Source of the DNA: Clostridium vitabionis
GTDB taxonomy: Bacteria; Bacillota; Clostridia; Lachnospirales; Lachnospiraceae
Direction of reading: 5' to 3'
Assembly: GCF_015351765.1 (NCBI RefSeq)
Contig: NZ_JADKQA010000001.1
Coordinates: 814,394-878,393 of the forward strand
Length of the DNA: 64,000 bases
The translations under genes and the position numbers were made by a program. Shown in pieces: positions 24,118 through 35,059 of this stretch; the stretch's first letter is position 1, and every line of letters begins with the position of its first letter. The notes below the pieces were generated by a model, which worked only from the letters and a program-made list of their open reading frames with translations, searched no databases and was not told the DNA's origin.

Positions 24118-24146
24118 TTGACCCGCGGAGAATCGGCAGATATACT
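24118..24146 (+). promoter_or_regulatory. Promoter of purF with a long leader
   Basis: TTGACC (24118-24123) and TATACT (24141-24146) are spaced 17 bp. Transcription from here leaves a leader of about 190 bases before the purF ATG. The leader contains an AAGCAG...CTGCTTTTT pairing (24154-24198) and a GATCCC...GGGATC hairpin near 24290-24310. I do not recognise a known purine riboswitch in it. Confidence 0.6.
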
Positions 24147-24340
24147 GTCTAGGAGAAGCAGGGACACTTCTGTTCACAGTCAGGTTGCCTCTGCTTTTTG
24201 CATCGATCGTGCAGTCTTCCGCCGTCCGTCACGGCGTCTCCCTGCATGGCCACTTGCCTGTTCTTAGCTTCTCTTATACAGAATACGATCCCGGCCTTTT
24301 CATTGGGATCGCGGTGTATCGGGTAAACGGAGGGACAAAC

Positions 24341-25774
24341 ATGAATCCATCTGTAACTGGTGTACACGAGGAATGCGGTGTCTTCGGCATCTATGACATC
24401 CATGGCGGCGATGTCGCCCACAGCGTTTATTACGGACTGAGCGCGCTTCAGCACCGCGGGCAGGAATCCTGCGGCATTGCGGTGACCGACACAAACGGCC
24501 CGTTCGGGAAGGTAGACTGCCATCGGGGTCTCGGCCTGGTCAACGAGGTATTTCACAGCCATGACATCGAAAAGCTTCACGGCAATCTCGGTGTCGGCCA
24601 TGTACGCTATTCGACAACCGGCGCGACGACCATCGAAAATACACAGCCGCTCGTGCTCAATTACATCAAGGGGACGCTCTGCCTCGCCCATAACGGCAAC
24701 CTCGTCAATGCCGCGGAGCTCAGGCAGGAGCTGGAACAGACCGGTGCCCTCTTTACGACCACGATCGATTCCGAGGTCATCGCCTATCTGATCGCGAAGG
24801 AGCGCATCAATGCCCCGACCGCCGAGGAGGCTGTGGTGAAGGCGTGCGGGAGGCTGCGCGGCGCGTATGCCCTCGTCGTCTCCAGCCCGAGAAAGCTGAT
24901 GGGAATCCGCGATCCTTACGGACTGCGGCCGCTCTGCATCGGCCGCCGGGATGACGCCTGGATCATCGCCTCCGAGAGCTGTGCCATCAGTTCCGTGGGC
25001 GGGACCTTCATCCGGGACGTTGAGCCCGGAGAGATTGTCTCCATCACACCGGAAGGAATCCAGTCCTACCATCTTGAGGCCAAGCCGGCCCGCGCCCACT
25101 GTGTCTTTGAGTATATCTATTTTGCCCGTCTCGACTCAAAAATTGATCAGATCAGTGTCTATGAGGCGCGCCGTCTCGGCGGGAAAATCCTCGCGAGAGA
25201 ATTTCCGGCCGAAGCGGATCTCGTTGCCGGGGTTCCGGATTCCGGCCTGACGGCAGCCTACGGCTTCGCCGAGGCTTCCGGCATCCCCTTCGGCATGGTA
25301 TTTCACAAGAACAGTTATGTCGGTCGGACGTTTATCAAGCCGACACAGGAGGAACGTGAGGACAGCGTCAAGATTAAGCTGAACGTAATCGAACCGGCGG
25401 TCAGGGGAAAACGCCTCGTCCTCGTTGACGATTCCATCGTCCGGGGAACCACGATGAAGAACCTGATCCGGGATCTGAAAAAAGCCGGGGCACTGGAAGT
25501 GCATGTCCGCATCTCCTCCCCGCCATTCCTCTATCCCTGCTACTTCGGGACCGATGTCCCGGGAACGAACTCACTGATCGCGCACCAGCATTCTGTCGAG
25601 GAGATCCAGAAGGAGATCGGCGCAGACAGCCTGGGCTACATGACGGTTGACGGTTTGCGCGAGATTGCCGGAGGCCTTCCGATCTGCAATGCCTGCTTCA
25701 CCGGAAAGTATCCGATGGAGGTTCCGGATCACGAGATCCGCGATGCCCTGGAATCAGGATGCCGGCATTGCTGA
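24341..25774 (+). CDS. purF: Amidophosphoribosyltransferase
   Basis: A 477-residue enzyme of de novo purine synthesis that makes 5-phosphoribosylamine from PRPP and glutamine. A propeptide (MNPSVTGVHEE) precedes the N-terminal nucleophile C12-G-V-F-G of the Ntn glutaminase domain. The C-terminal phosphoribosyltransferase domain has the PRPP motif LVLVDDSIVRGTT. Cysteines in ICNACFTG and others indicate the Fe-S cluster type known from Bacillus. The start is set at 24341 because GGAGG lies seven bases upstream and the propeptide length is typical; a longer in-frame extension is open but unlike the family. It stands alone, without other pur genes. Confidence 0.96.
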   Translation: MNPSVTGVHEECGVFGIYDIHGGDVAHSVYYGLSALQHRGQESCGIAVTDTNGPFGKVDCHRGLGLVNEVFHSHDIEKLHGNLGVGHVRYSTTGATTIENTQPLVLNYIKGTLCLAHNGNLVNAAELRQELEQTGALFTTTIDSEVIAYLIAKERINAPTAEEAVVKACGRLRGAYALVVSSPRKLMGIRDPYGLRPLCIGRRDDAWIIASESCAISSVGGTFIRDVEPGEIVSITPEGIQSYHLEAKPARAHCVFEYIYFARLDSKIDQISVYEARRLGGKILAREFPAEADLVAGVPDSGLTAAYGFAEASGIPFGMVFHKNSYVGRTFIKPTQEEREDSVKIKLNVIEPAVRGKRLVLVDDSIVRGTTMKNLIRDLKKAGALEVHVRISSPPFLYPCYFGTDVPGTNSLIAHQHSVEEIQKEIGADSLGYMTVDGLREIAGGLPICNACFTGKYPMEVPDHEIRDALESGCRHC

Positions 25775-25805
25775 GACAGCAGCCGCCTGAATTCTCCGGC
25801 AGATG

Positions 25806-25864
25806 AACAGCACACAGGCCGGGAAGAAACGCTTTCACGTTTCTTCCCGGCCTGTGTGCTGTTT
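25806..25864. terminator. Very long perfect hairpin between convergent purF and the V-ATPase operon
   Basis: Arms at about 25807-25831 and 25838-25862 pair over 25 bp without mismatch around a 6-base loop (CTTTCA). The stem begins 32 bases after the purF stop, in the gap between convergent genes. It probably terminates both transcripts, although the T tract is short. Confidence 0.75.
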
Positions 25865-25974
25865 CCGAACATGCGGGGGAAAACCCGCAAAATGATTGCT
25901 TACGGACGGCTTCGCGGCCTTTTTTTCCCTGCGTGTGGTGTTCCAAACGCCGCAGGCGCCCGGGACATCACATT

Positions 25975-26589
25975 TCACGCATGCTGCCTCTTAATGACCT
26001 TGAGCCTCGTAAACTCCTCCCGGTCCTTCTCCTCCAAGGCATCCGAGATCGTCTTGGACAGGTGCTCATAGGACGGTATCGTGATGTTCTTCAGGGCATT
26101 TGCCCTCTTCTGCGTCTTCCGGATGTTCGTCGCAAGACGGTAGCAGGAATTCTCCACGGAGGAGAGGCGGATCGTCAGGTCTTTCACCCGCGCAAACTTG
26201 ATTCTCGCATTGTCCAGTGCCTCGCTGGTTCCGGCGAGGGAGTACGTCAACGTAACCGGCTTTTTCTCATAGCGGACCAAGGGGATATCCGTCCCCATGA
26301 TCGACCGGTATTTCACCGACAGGCTGGTCTCCTCGGGAACCGTGGATGCGGCCTCACGGACAGAATTGATGCCAAGGTCGATATTGGCCTGCTCAAGAGC
26401 CTCATAAGCCTCGCGGAACGTGACGTCAATCTCCTTCTGGATATCCTTGGCCTGGTCGATCAGCGTCGTCAGCTCCCGGATCAGGATATTCCGCTTCCGG
26501 TCCATCAGGGAATAGCCCTGCCTGGCGAGTGCCAGGGAATTTTTAGCCAGAATCAGATTTCCCTTCGTCGGAAATGAATTGAGATCCAT
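25975..26589 (-). CDS. atpD: V/A-type ATPase subunit D (central stalk)
   Basis: A 204-residue, almost wholly helical protein of the V-type ATPase subunit D family. The N-terminal LNSFPTKGNLILAKNSLALARQGYSLMDRKRNIL is the conserved region, and a C-terminal coiled coil (SSVENSCYRLATNIRKTQKRANAL) pairs with it to form the rotating central shaft inside the A3B3 head. It is the last gene of a nine-gene operon and starts 3 bases after subunit B. Length is as expected (about 200-215). Confidence 0.95.
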   Translation of the reverse strand: MDLNSFPTKGNLILAKNSLALARQGYSLMDRKRNILIRELTTLIDQAKDIQKEIDVTFREAYEALEQANIDLGINSVREAASTVPEETSLSVKYRSIMGTDIPLVRYEKKPVTLTYSLAGTSEALDNARIKFARVKDLTIRLSSVENSCYRLATNIRKTQKRANALKNITIPSYEHLSKTISDALEEKDREEFTRLKVIKRQHA

Positions 26590-26592
26590 ACG

Positions 26593-28023
<1,431 letters not shown>

Positions 28024-28035
28024 AGTCCGGCCTCC

Positions 28036-29817
28036 TTATGCGTTTTTCTCGATAACATGGTTGTAGAACTGGTCGATCTCAGCGCGGAGCCCGTCAAACT
28101 TTTCCGGTTCGTCGTTGCCGATCGTGTACTTGATGTTGATCACATGATCCCATACCGGCTCATCCAGCATCACGCTGAGCGGCATGCCCATTTTCACGAG
28201 GGCTTCCGCCTTCTCGTCCAGGTAGAGGATGATTTCCATCATCTCATACTGCTTCTTGAGCGGGACATAGGTGTCCACCTTGTGGAAGGCGTTCTGCTGG
28301 AGAAATCCTGTCCGGATAACCTTCGCGATCTGCAGCGTCAGCCGCTGGTCGTCCGGCAGCACGTCCGACCCCAGAAGCTTCACGATATCCTGGAGGGCCG
28401 CCTCACGGTTCAGGATCACCATAAGCCTGTTCCGATCATCGTAGAAGCGCGGATTGACATTCTTCGCGTACCAGGGCTCCATGTCCCCGATGTACTCGGA
28501 ATAGGATGTGTTCCAGTTGATCGCCGGGAAATGCCTGGCGTAGGCGAGCGCCTTGTCCAGCCCCCAGAAACAGCGGACAAACCGCTTGGTATTCTGGGTG
28601 ACCGGCTCGGAGAAATCACCGCCCTGCGGGGACACGGCGCCGATGATCGTGACAGAGCCCTCCTCCCCGCAGAGGGTGCGGACATCCCCTGCCCGCTCAT
28701 AGAAGCCGGCCAGACGGGACGCAAGATAGGACGGATAGCCCTCCTCGGCGGGCATCTCCTCGAGGCGCCCGGAGAGCTCGCGCAGAGCCTCCGCCCAGCG
28801 GCTGGTGGAATCCGCCATGATGGCCACACTGTAACCCATATCGCGGTAATACTCTGCCAGGGTGAGGCCGGAATAGAGGCTTGCCTCCCGGGCAGCCACC
28901 GGCATGTTCGACGTGTTGGCAATCAGCACGGTCCGGTCCATCAGCGAGTGGCCGGTCCTCGGATCGGTCAGCTGGCTGAATTCCTCGAGAACCTGCGTCA
29001 TCTCGTTGCCGCGCTCACCGCAGCCGATGTAGATAATGATGTCCGCATCAGACCATTTGGCAATCTGATGCTGCATCATGGTCTTGCCGGTTCCGAATCC
29101 CCCGGGGATGCAGGCGGCGCCGCCGCGGGCAATCGGAAACAGGGTATCGATAATCCTCTGGCCGGTGACCAGCGGACGGGACGGCGTATAGCGCATCGCG
29201 CTGGGCCTGGCCTCACGGATCGGCCATCGCTGCATCATCGAGATCTTGACCTCATCCCCGCTCTTCCTCTGCAGGGTGAGCAGAGGTTCCGTAATCGCAT
29301 ACATGCCGTCCGGAACGATGTCCAGCACATAGCCTTCCATGTTGGGCGGAAGCATGACCTTGTGCATGATCGAGGAGGTCTCCGGGACCTCGGCGATGAT
29401 GCTTCCTGCCCGGAGATAATCCCCTTTCCTGGCAATCATGTGCGTCTTCCATTTTTTTGCGGTATCCAGACTCTCCACAGAGACACCGCGGCTGATGTAG
29501 ATCCCGTCCCGGAGCGCGATCTTGCCGAGAGGTCGTTCAATACCGTCGAAAATCATGTTCAGGATGCCCGGCGCAAGCGTCACCGAGACAGCCTCCCCGG
29601 TTCCGGTCACCATTTCCCCGGGCTCAATGCCGGAAGTCTCCTCGTAGCACTGGATGGTCGTCTTCTCGCTGTCCAGGGCGATCACCTCGCCGACCAGGTT
29701 GTCCCTGCCGACATGGACCATCTCATTCATCTTGAAGCCGACATCCCCCGGCACGGTGATGACCGGCCCGTTGATCCCGTAGATGACGCCGGACTTCGGC
29801 TTTTCCGCAGTTTCCAT
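28036..29817 (-). CDS. atpA: V/A-type ATPase catalytic subunit A
   Basis: The 593-residue catalytic subunit carries Walker A GGFGTGKT, the [12 protein letters not shown]-like motif (here [15 protein letters not shown]), and the catalytic [14 protein letters not shown] segment. The extra non-homologous domain that separates V/A-type A subunits from F-type beta subunits is present in the first 200 residues. It hydrolyses or makes ATP in the cytosolic head. The ATG overlaps the subunit E stop at 29817, so translation is coupled. Size matches the family (580-600). Confidence 0.97.
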   Translation of the reverse strand: METAEKPKSGVIYGINGPVITVPGDVGFKMNEMVHVGRDNLVGEVIALDSEKTTIQCYEETSGIEPGEMVTGTGEAVSVTLAPGILNMIFDGIERPLGKIALRDGIYISRGVSVESLDTAKKWKTHMIARKGDYLRAGSIIAEVPETSSIMHKVMLPPNMEGYVLDIVPDGMYAITEPLLTLQRKSGDEVKISMMQRWPIREARPSAMRYTPSRPLVTGQRIIDTLFPIARGGAACIPGGFGTGKTMMQHQIAKWSDADIIIYIGCGERGNEMTQVLEEFSQLTDPRTGHSLMDRTVLIANTSNMPVAAREASLYSGLTLAEYYRDMGYSVAIMADSTSRWAEALRELSGRLEEMPAEEGYPSYLASRLAGFYERAGDVRTLCGEEGSVTIIGAVSPQGGDFSEPVTQNTKRFVRCFWGLDKALAYARHFPAINWNTSYSEYIGDMEPWYAKNVNPRFYDDRNRLMVILNREAALQDIVKLLGSDVLPDDQRLTLQIAKVIRTGFLQQNAFHKVDTYVPLKKQYEMMEIILYLDEKAEALVKMGMPLSVMLDEPVWDHVINIKYTIGNDEPEKFDGLRAEIDQFYNHVIEKNA

Positions 29818-30398
29818 CAGCTGACGCCTCCCTCGATATGGTATTTGCCCCGGATTTCCTCGACCATCGTGTCGAAGGAATGGTCAATCAGGATATTTTT
29901 GGACGGAATGACCGCCCGCATGCCGCCGCCGAAGGAATAGCGGCTGACGATGATATCCGCCGAATTTTGCAGGGAAATCCGCTGGATTTTATCGGTGTCC
30001 GAGGGATCGAAATAGATCCGGACAGGCTCTCCGCCGGCAAATGCCATGCACTTGCGTACACAGTCGTCCAGATAGTCAATATAATCCTTCGTCGACATAA
30101 AGTCCGCGAGGCGGTTCCTGAGCTCCGTGAAGAGCATATCCTTTAACTCCTCCTGGACATGGGAAATCTTCCTTCTGGCTTCAATCTCATGCTCGGCAGT
30201 CTCCTTCCGGACCTCCCGGTCGATCTGTTCGCTCTCTTTTGCCACCCGAAGATCGGCGCGCCTTGCGGCATCTTCCTGGTGTTTGGCCAATGTCGTCTCC
30301 AGGCCCCTCCGGTAATCCGCGAGGACGCGGCCCGCCTTGTCCTTCGCCTCATCCAGGCAGGTCTCCTCAAATTTTTGAAGTTTTTCCTCTGTTGTCAT
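29817..30398 (-). CDS. atpE: V/A-type ATPase subunit E (peripheral stalk)
   Basis: A 193-residue protein with a long charged N-terminal helix (coiled coil, about residues 5-90) and a mixed C-terminal domain. This is the layout of subunit E, which pairs with G/H to make the peripheral stalk that holds the head still against rotation. The C-terminal part ends near SFGGGMRAVIPSKNILIDHSF, typical of the family. It lies between subunits F and A, overlapping A by one base. Confidence 0.93.
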   Translation of the reverse strand: MTTEEKLQKFEETCLDEAKDKAGRVLADYRRGLETTLAKHQEDAARRADLRVAKESEQIDREVRKETAEHEIEARRKISHVQEELKDMLFTELRNRLADFMSTKDYIDYLDDCVRKCMAFAGGEPVRIYFDPSDTDKIQRISLQNSADIIVSRYSFGGGMRAVIPSKNILIDHSFDTMVEEIRGKYHIEGGVS

Positions 30399-30419
30399 GA
30401 ATCCGAATTTCCTTTCCGC

Positions 30420-30725
30420 TCAGAGCTTTACCCCGATCGCCTCAGCAATGTAGGCGGTGATAAAATCCGGCCTGCGGCCTGTACCGTGCCGGTCCGGGAT
30501 ATCGATGAACAGCGGCGTCTTTTTCTGCTTATATCTGGTGACGACCTCAGGGTACTCCCGCTGGTAGCGCTCCGTGAGAAGGACAAGGCCGACCTCCGGA
30601 TCCGCAGTGACCTTCTCAAGAGCCGCTGCCAGTGTCTTCGGATCCTTGGCGATTGTGCCTTCTACGCCGGCCAGGCGCATGCCAGTCAGGGTATCCATGT
30701 TGTCGCTGATCAGGAACATTTTCAT
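30420..30725 (-). CDS. atpF: V/A-type ATPase subunit F (central stalk)
   Basis: A 101-residue alpha/beta protein with the subunit F pattern: MKMFLISDNMDTLTGMRLAG at the start, a central VGLVLLTERY strand and the C-terminal helix. It binds subunit D on the rotor. It lies one base after the proteolipid gene, so the two are translationally close, and 21 bases before subunit E. Confidence 0.93.
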   Translation of the reverse strand: MKMFLISDNMDTLTGMRLAGVEGTIAKDPKTLAAALEKVTADPEVGLVLLTERYQREYPEVVTRYKQKKTPLFIDIPDRHGTGRRPDFITAYIAEAIGVKL

Positions 30726-30726
30726 C

Positions 30727-31203
<477 letters not shown>

Positions 31204-33153
31204 TCAGATATTCGCCTTGAACTCCCTGCCGGTTCCCCGGTAGAAGCGGGAGAAAAGCTCATAATATTCCAGCCTCAGCACCTGGATGCCGACGACAAGA
31301 CCTTCCATGCCGCAGACAAAGAGATTGCCGAGAATGATCACCGCCGGATTCGGATTTCCCGACTCGGCACCGGCAAGCATGAGAACCACGTTCATCATCG
31401 CCGCGTGGCTGATCGCGAAGGCGCCCACACGGACGAACGACAGCGTATTGGAAAAATAGCTCAAGAGAACCTCAAACAGCTCGAAAAAGCCCTGGACAAA
31501 GAACATCACCGGGCCGGCTTTTTCGCTGTCCTGCTCCGCCTTCCTCTTCTCGATCAGCGCGGTCAGCGGTTCCTTGAAAAACTGCAGGAGCAGCGGGATG
31601 ATCACAAGCACTGCCAGCAGCCCTCCTGCCGGAAGCGTTTTTCCGGCAAGGAACAGCGCGATCATGAGGACAATCGCCCCATAGAAAATCATCCCCGCGA
31701 CGCCGTTTGCCGAAAAAAGCATTTCCCCGAGGGTCCCCGCGCGGAAGCTGTTGATGATGTTGAGCAGCATGCAGAACAGGATGAGCCCCATGCCGATGGC
31801 GATCGCCACCACAAAAACGACGTTGAGTTTTCCCACGCCGGGCAGCTGCATCATGGCCTCCGTCGGACGGAGCCAGCGGGCGGGAACGATATTCTCAAAG
31901 CCGAAGACCGAGCCGAACATGACGCCGAACAGGGAGGAGAAAATACCGCAGCAGGAGATAATCCCCGTCAGGCTGTTCCCGGTCCGCAGGTAGAGGAGAA
32001 GGCCGCCAACCAGCAGGCAGAGGCCCTGGCCGAGATCCCCGAACATGAAACCGAACATGAACGAGTAGGTGACCGCGATCAGCCATGTGGGATCCATCTC
32101 GTTGTAATCCGGAACCCCGTACATCTTCGTGTACATCTCAAAGGGCTTCAGGATCTTCGGGTTCTTCAGGAGCGTCGGCGGCTTGGATTTCGCGGTATGG
32201 CTCTTGTCATCGACGAGCGCGAAGATCTTCTTGTCGCTTTCGATTTCCGGATCCAGCCGCCTGGCCTCCTTCTCGGTCATCCAGCCGCAGATGATGTAGA
32301 ACATGTGCTCATCATGCTTGGTGTAGGCGGCGTACCGCCGCACCTCAAAGATTTTTTCGTAGGAGTCGAGGCAATCCCTGTCCTCGATCAGCTCTCCGGC
32401 GTTGGCCGAGAGAAATTCCCTGACCCTTGCCTTATGCACCTCCACCTGCTTTTCCACGGCCGCGAGCTGGCTTTCCAGCTTTTCCGACATCGCCTTCGGC
32501 GTGCCGATAAATTCGTCCGGGATAAAGAGACGCTCAAAGTGCATGGAGGAATAGATCGCGTCTGTGCGGTCTTTCTGCCCGCTCGGTGTGAAATAGACCA
32601 GCCACACATAATCCCCGTTCTCGCGGCACTTGATCTGGATGCTGGAGACCTGGTCGTAGGCGAGGCTCGTAAAGCGGTCAAAATATTCCTTCGGCATCCG
32701 CCCGAACCTGAACAGGACGGACTTAAACTGGAGAATCCGGCGGATATCATAATCCAGGCCGGTGAACGGCCGGATCGTATCCAGCGAGCTCCTTACAGCC
32801 TCCGCTTCCTTTTCAAATTTGTCCCCGACGGCCTCAAGTTCCGCCAGCTTCTTCGCAAGATCATCGACGCTCCGCGCGCAGCGGCCGACATTCTCCGCGG
32901 TGTTTTCCCGCTCATAGGAGCGGTCGGAAACCTCGGTAAAGATATCGCTGTACGTCTCGATGATGTGGTGGACGGTTTTCCTCTCGCTGTCGTAAGGGTT
33001 CGCGGCGCGGAACGGGGTCAGCCCTGTTGTGGACCCGAGCTCGGTGATGGCATTTTCCAGCTGAATGTCATACCGGAGGAGATATTTCTCCACAACCCGG
33101 TCAATATCGTCCCGCGGACCGGTCAGGCTGATAAATCGCATTTTTTCGATCAT
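31204..33153 (-). CDS. atpI: V/A-type ATPase subunit I (stator a subunit)
   Basis: A 649-residue protein with a long cytosolic N-terminal half of coiled coils (residues 1-350) and a C-terminal membrane half with seven or so helices. The motif TYSFMFGFMFGDLGQG marks the start of the membrane part, and SFVRVGAFAISHAAMM carries the essential arginine of the ion channel. It forms the static half-channels beside the c ring. It overlaps the subunit C gene by four bases. Length is normal (640-670). Confidence 0.96.
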   Translation of the reverse strand: MIEKMRFISLTGPRDDIDRVVEKYLLRYDIQLENAITELGSTTGLTPFRAANPYDSERKTVHHIIETYSDIFTEVSDRSYERENTAENVGRCARSVDDLAKKLAELEAVGDKFEKEAEAVRSSLDTIRPFTGLDYDIRRILQFKSVLFRFGRMPKEYFDRFTSLAYDQVSSIQIKCRENGDYVWLVYFTPSGQKDRTDAIYSSMHFERLFIPDEFIGTPKAMSEKLESQLAAVEKQVEVHKARVREFLSANAGELIEDRDCLDSYEKIFEVRRYAAYTKHDEHMFYIICGWMTEKEARRLDPEIESDKKIFALVDDKSHTAKSKPPTLLKNPKILKPFEMYTKMYGVPDYNEMDPTWLIAVTYSFMFGFMFGDLGQGLCLLVGGLLLYLRTGNSLTGIISCCGIFSSLFGVMFGSVFGFENIVPARWLRPTEAMMQLPGVGKLNVVFVVAIAIGMGLILFCMLLNIINSFRAGTLGEMLFSANGVAGMIFYGAIVLMIALFLAGKTLPAGGLLAVLVIIPLLLQFFKEPLTALIEKRKAEQDSEKAGPVMFFVQGFFELFEVLLSYFSNTLSFVRVGAFAISHAAMMNVVLMLAGAESGNPNPAVIILGNLFVCGMEGLVVGIQVLRLEYYELFSRFYRGTGREFKANI

Positions 33154-34175
33154 GAACCGGTTCCTCCTTTTCCGTACCGGATTTTCTCCAGCGCGGTGAT
33201 TATTTTTTCCAATTCTCTCTCCTTGCGGAAGAGATACGCGGCGATGCAGGCGATCGAATAATAATTCTTCCGGACGCTGCCGCCGTAGACGGCCTCAAAC
33301 GCGCGGGTTTTCATTTCCTCCAGCGAGATCTCCCGCTTCCCGCCCGCCGGAAGAAGCCGTGCGTACGGCGAATGGGAAAGCACCTCGCAGAAAGCTCCCC
33401 TATCCGGCGCCGCGATCAGCCGGTCCCGGAGAACGGGGCGGAGCTTCCAGTGGATCGGGATCAGCCGCTTCCTGATCTCTTCGGGGCTCATGCTGTAATA
33501 TTCCCGCATCCTGACGATCCAGATGATGTTCTGAATATCGATCTCCGATCCGATGATCTCCCTGAGGATAGCCCCGTCTTCCTTTTTCAGGCCATTTTTT
33601 TCCGCGTCCCAGAGAAGGCGGTAGCGGGTGAGGTCAACCGCGGCCTCGTAATCAGCGAGCTTCGCATTTCCCTCCGCGTGAAGCTTCCGGAACGCCGCGC
33701 CATACTGGCTCTTCTCCGCCGCCGCAAAGAACTCTTCCGGGGTTCCCGCCGCGATCAGCCGGCCGAGGTCCGCCTTCGAGGCGATCGAGAATATACTCTC
33801 CGGGCAGGAGACCCTGGCGAGGATCTCCTCGCCGCTCGCCGCATGGCGGAGACAGTGTTTGAGGACCTGCGCCTCATACCGGGAAGCATAGAGACGGAGA
33901 AAGGCCTTCTCCCGGATTCCGGAGAAGCGGTACAGCTTCAGGAAATCCGCGTACTCGCTCTTCCTGACCGCCTCCTCAATGCTCATCCGGTCTGCCCTGT
34001 CCGGCGGAATCTCGCTGATCAGGTTCCGGTAGGCGGGATATTCCGCAAGGACAGCCAGCGCCTCCGCGAAGGTCTTCTCCCCCGCAATTTTCCGGTAGTC
34101 GTCCTCACCAAGCAGATGACTCTGCATCGCCCGGATTTTGGCGGAGACGGCACCAAATTCCTGCATTTTTCCCAT
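33150..34175 (-). CDS. atpC: V/A-type ATPase subunit C (AC39-type, rotor socket)
   Basis: A 341-residue helical protein of the AC39/subunit C family, with no membrane segments. Typical patterns are SAKIRAMQSHLLGEDDYRKIA at the start and QNIIWIVRMREYYSMSPEEI in the middle. It caps the c ring and receives the central shaft D/F. It lies 12 bases after the G/H-like gene. Confidence 0.92.
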   Translation of the reverse strand: MGKMQEFGAVSAKIRAMQSHLLGEDDYRKIAGEKTFAEALAVLAEYPAYRNLISEIPPDRADRMSIEEAVRKSEYADFLKLYRFSGIREKAFLRLYASRYEAQVLKHCLRHAASGEEILARVSCPESIFSIASKADLGRLIAAGTPEEFFAAAEKSQYGAAFRKLHAEGNAKLADYEAAVDLTRYRLLWDAEKNGLKKEDGAILREIIGSEIDIQNIIWIVRMREYYSMSPEEIRKRLIPIHWKLRPVLRDRLIAAPDRGAFCEVLSHSPYARLLPAGGKREISLEEMKTRAFEAVYGGSVRKNYYSIACIAAYLFRKERELEKIITALEKIRYGKGGTGS

Positions 34176-34187
34176 ATTCCGCCTCTA

Positions 34188-34508
34188 TCAGCTCTTCAGG
34201 ACCTGTTCAAAAAGCCGGTCAACAGCCTCCTGGTGATGATCCTGGTAAAACCGTTTCATCTTGTCAATGCGCGCCGCCGTATCCCGGTTTTCCTGCTCGA
34301 TCACGGCCTTCGCCTGAGCCTCGCGCTCCTTCCGGATTCCGGCGATACGTTCCTCTGTCTCTTTTTCGATCTGCTCATCAAATGCGGCTCGCCTGTCCTT
34401 CATCTCCTGGTCGACCGCCGCCTTGTCCCCGTCGATTTCTCCGAGAACGGAAGCAGCTTTTCCCTCGATCTCTGAGAGGCGGTCCACAATACTGTTGTTG
34501 CTCAGCAT
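34188..34508 (-). CDS. V/A-type ATPase subunit G/H (peripheral-stalk coiled coil)
   Basis: A 106-residue charged coiled-coil protein (EIEGKAASVLGEIDGDKAAV..., continuous heptad-like pattern). It is the first gene of the operon, where subunit G/H (AhaH/NtpF) is found in other Firmicutes. It would pair with subunit E. Family assignment rests mainly on position, size and coiled-coil character because the sequence is low in information. Confidence 0.8.
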   Translation of the reverse strand: MLSNNSIVDRLSEIEGKAASVLGEIDGDKAAVDQEMKDRRAAFDEQIEKETEERIAGIRKEREAQAKAVIEQENRDTAARIDKMKRFYQDHHQEAVDRLFEQVLKS

Positions 34509-34564
34509 GAAACGCAGTCCTTTCCATGTGTAAAGTGCTTTGTTATTATTTTATCTAATCTCTT

Positions 34565-34594
34565 ATTGTACTCCTCTATGCAGAAAAATGTCAG
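34565..34594 (-). promoter_or_regulatory. Promoter of the V-ATPase operon
   Basis: Minus-strand CTGACA (34594-34589) and TACAAT (34570-34565) are spaced 18 bp. A leader of about 50 AT-rich bases precedes the first gene, with a GGAAAGG site. Confidence 0.6.
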
Positions 34595-34615
34595 TCCTGT
34601 GCCAGATGAATATTG

Positions 34616-34648
34616 ACAAAAAAGGCGGCATCCGCTGCCGCCTTTTTC
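34616..34648 (-). terminator. Terminator of the obg-yhbY-nadD-yqeK-rsfS operon
   Basis: GGCGGCA and TGCCGCC pair around a 5-base loop, with A6 on one side and T5 on the other, so it can act on both strands. It lies after rsfS and before the V-ATPase promoter. Confidence 0.9.
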
Positions 34649-34699
34649 GCCGTTTTTTCCAAATTTTTGCTTTTCACAGATATTTTTCTCAGGCAGCCG

Positions 34700-35059
34700 T
34701 CACAGGCTGTCCGGGGCAATCTGCTTTCCGTCCCGCCAGATCCGCTCCAGATCGTAGAACAGCCGGTCTTCCCGGGAGAAGATATGAATGACGATGCTGC
34801 CGTAATCGAGGAGGATCCAGCCGGCCGCCTGATATCCTTCTGTGCGGTGTTCGGTGAGCCCGGCCTTCGCCAGCTCCTCCTCGACGCTGTCGGAGAGCGC
34901 GTGGACCTGGTTCACACTGTCCCCGCTCGCGATAACGAAATAATCGGCGACAACAGACACGCCGCTGATGTCAATGACCCGGATATCCTCCCCCTTCTTC
35001 TCCCCGAGGGCATGGACAGCCGTCTTGACATAATCCCTGAGCTTCTGCGCTTCATCCAT
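34700..35059 (-). CDS. rsfS: Ribosome silencing factor RsfS
   Basis: A 119-residue protein of the RsfS/Iojap family (nucleotidyltransferase-like fold). Conserved segments are DIRVIDISGVSVVADYFVIASG, a central helix, and WILLDYGSIVIHIFSREDR.FYDLERIW. It binds uL14 on the 50S subunit and blocks subunit joining in starvation. The start at 35059 follows AAAGGAG by six bases. It overlaps yqeK by eight bases and is the last gene of its operon, an arrangement common in Firmicutes. Confidence 0.96.
   Translation of the reverse strand: MDEAQKLRDYVKTAVHALGEKKGEDIRVIDISGVSVVADYFVIASGDSVNQVHALSDSVEEELAKAGLTEHRTEGYQAAGWILLDYGSIVIHIFSREDRLFYDLERIWRDGKQIAPDSL

Noticed and set aside
24185-24340. In-frame N-terminal extension of PurF of about 52 residues
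   Set aside because: The known propeptide before the nucleophilic cysteine is about 11 residues, and GGAGG precedes the inner ATG at 24341; the extension resembles no family member.
28057-29940. Long plus-strand open frame of 627 codons
   Set aside because: It is antisense to the V-ATPase A and E genes, rich in Arg, His and Gly, and has no family features; long antisense frames are common at this GC content.
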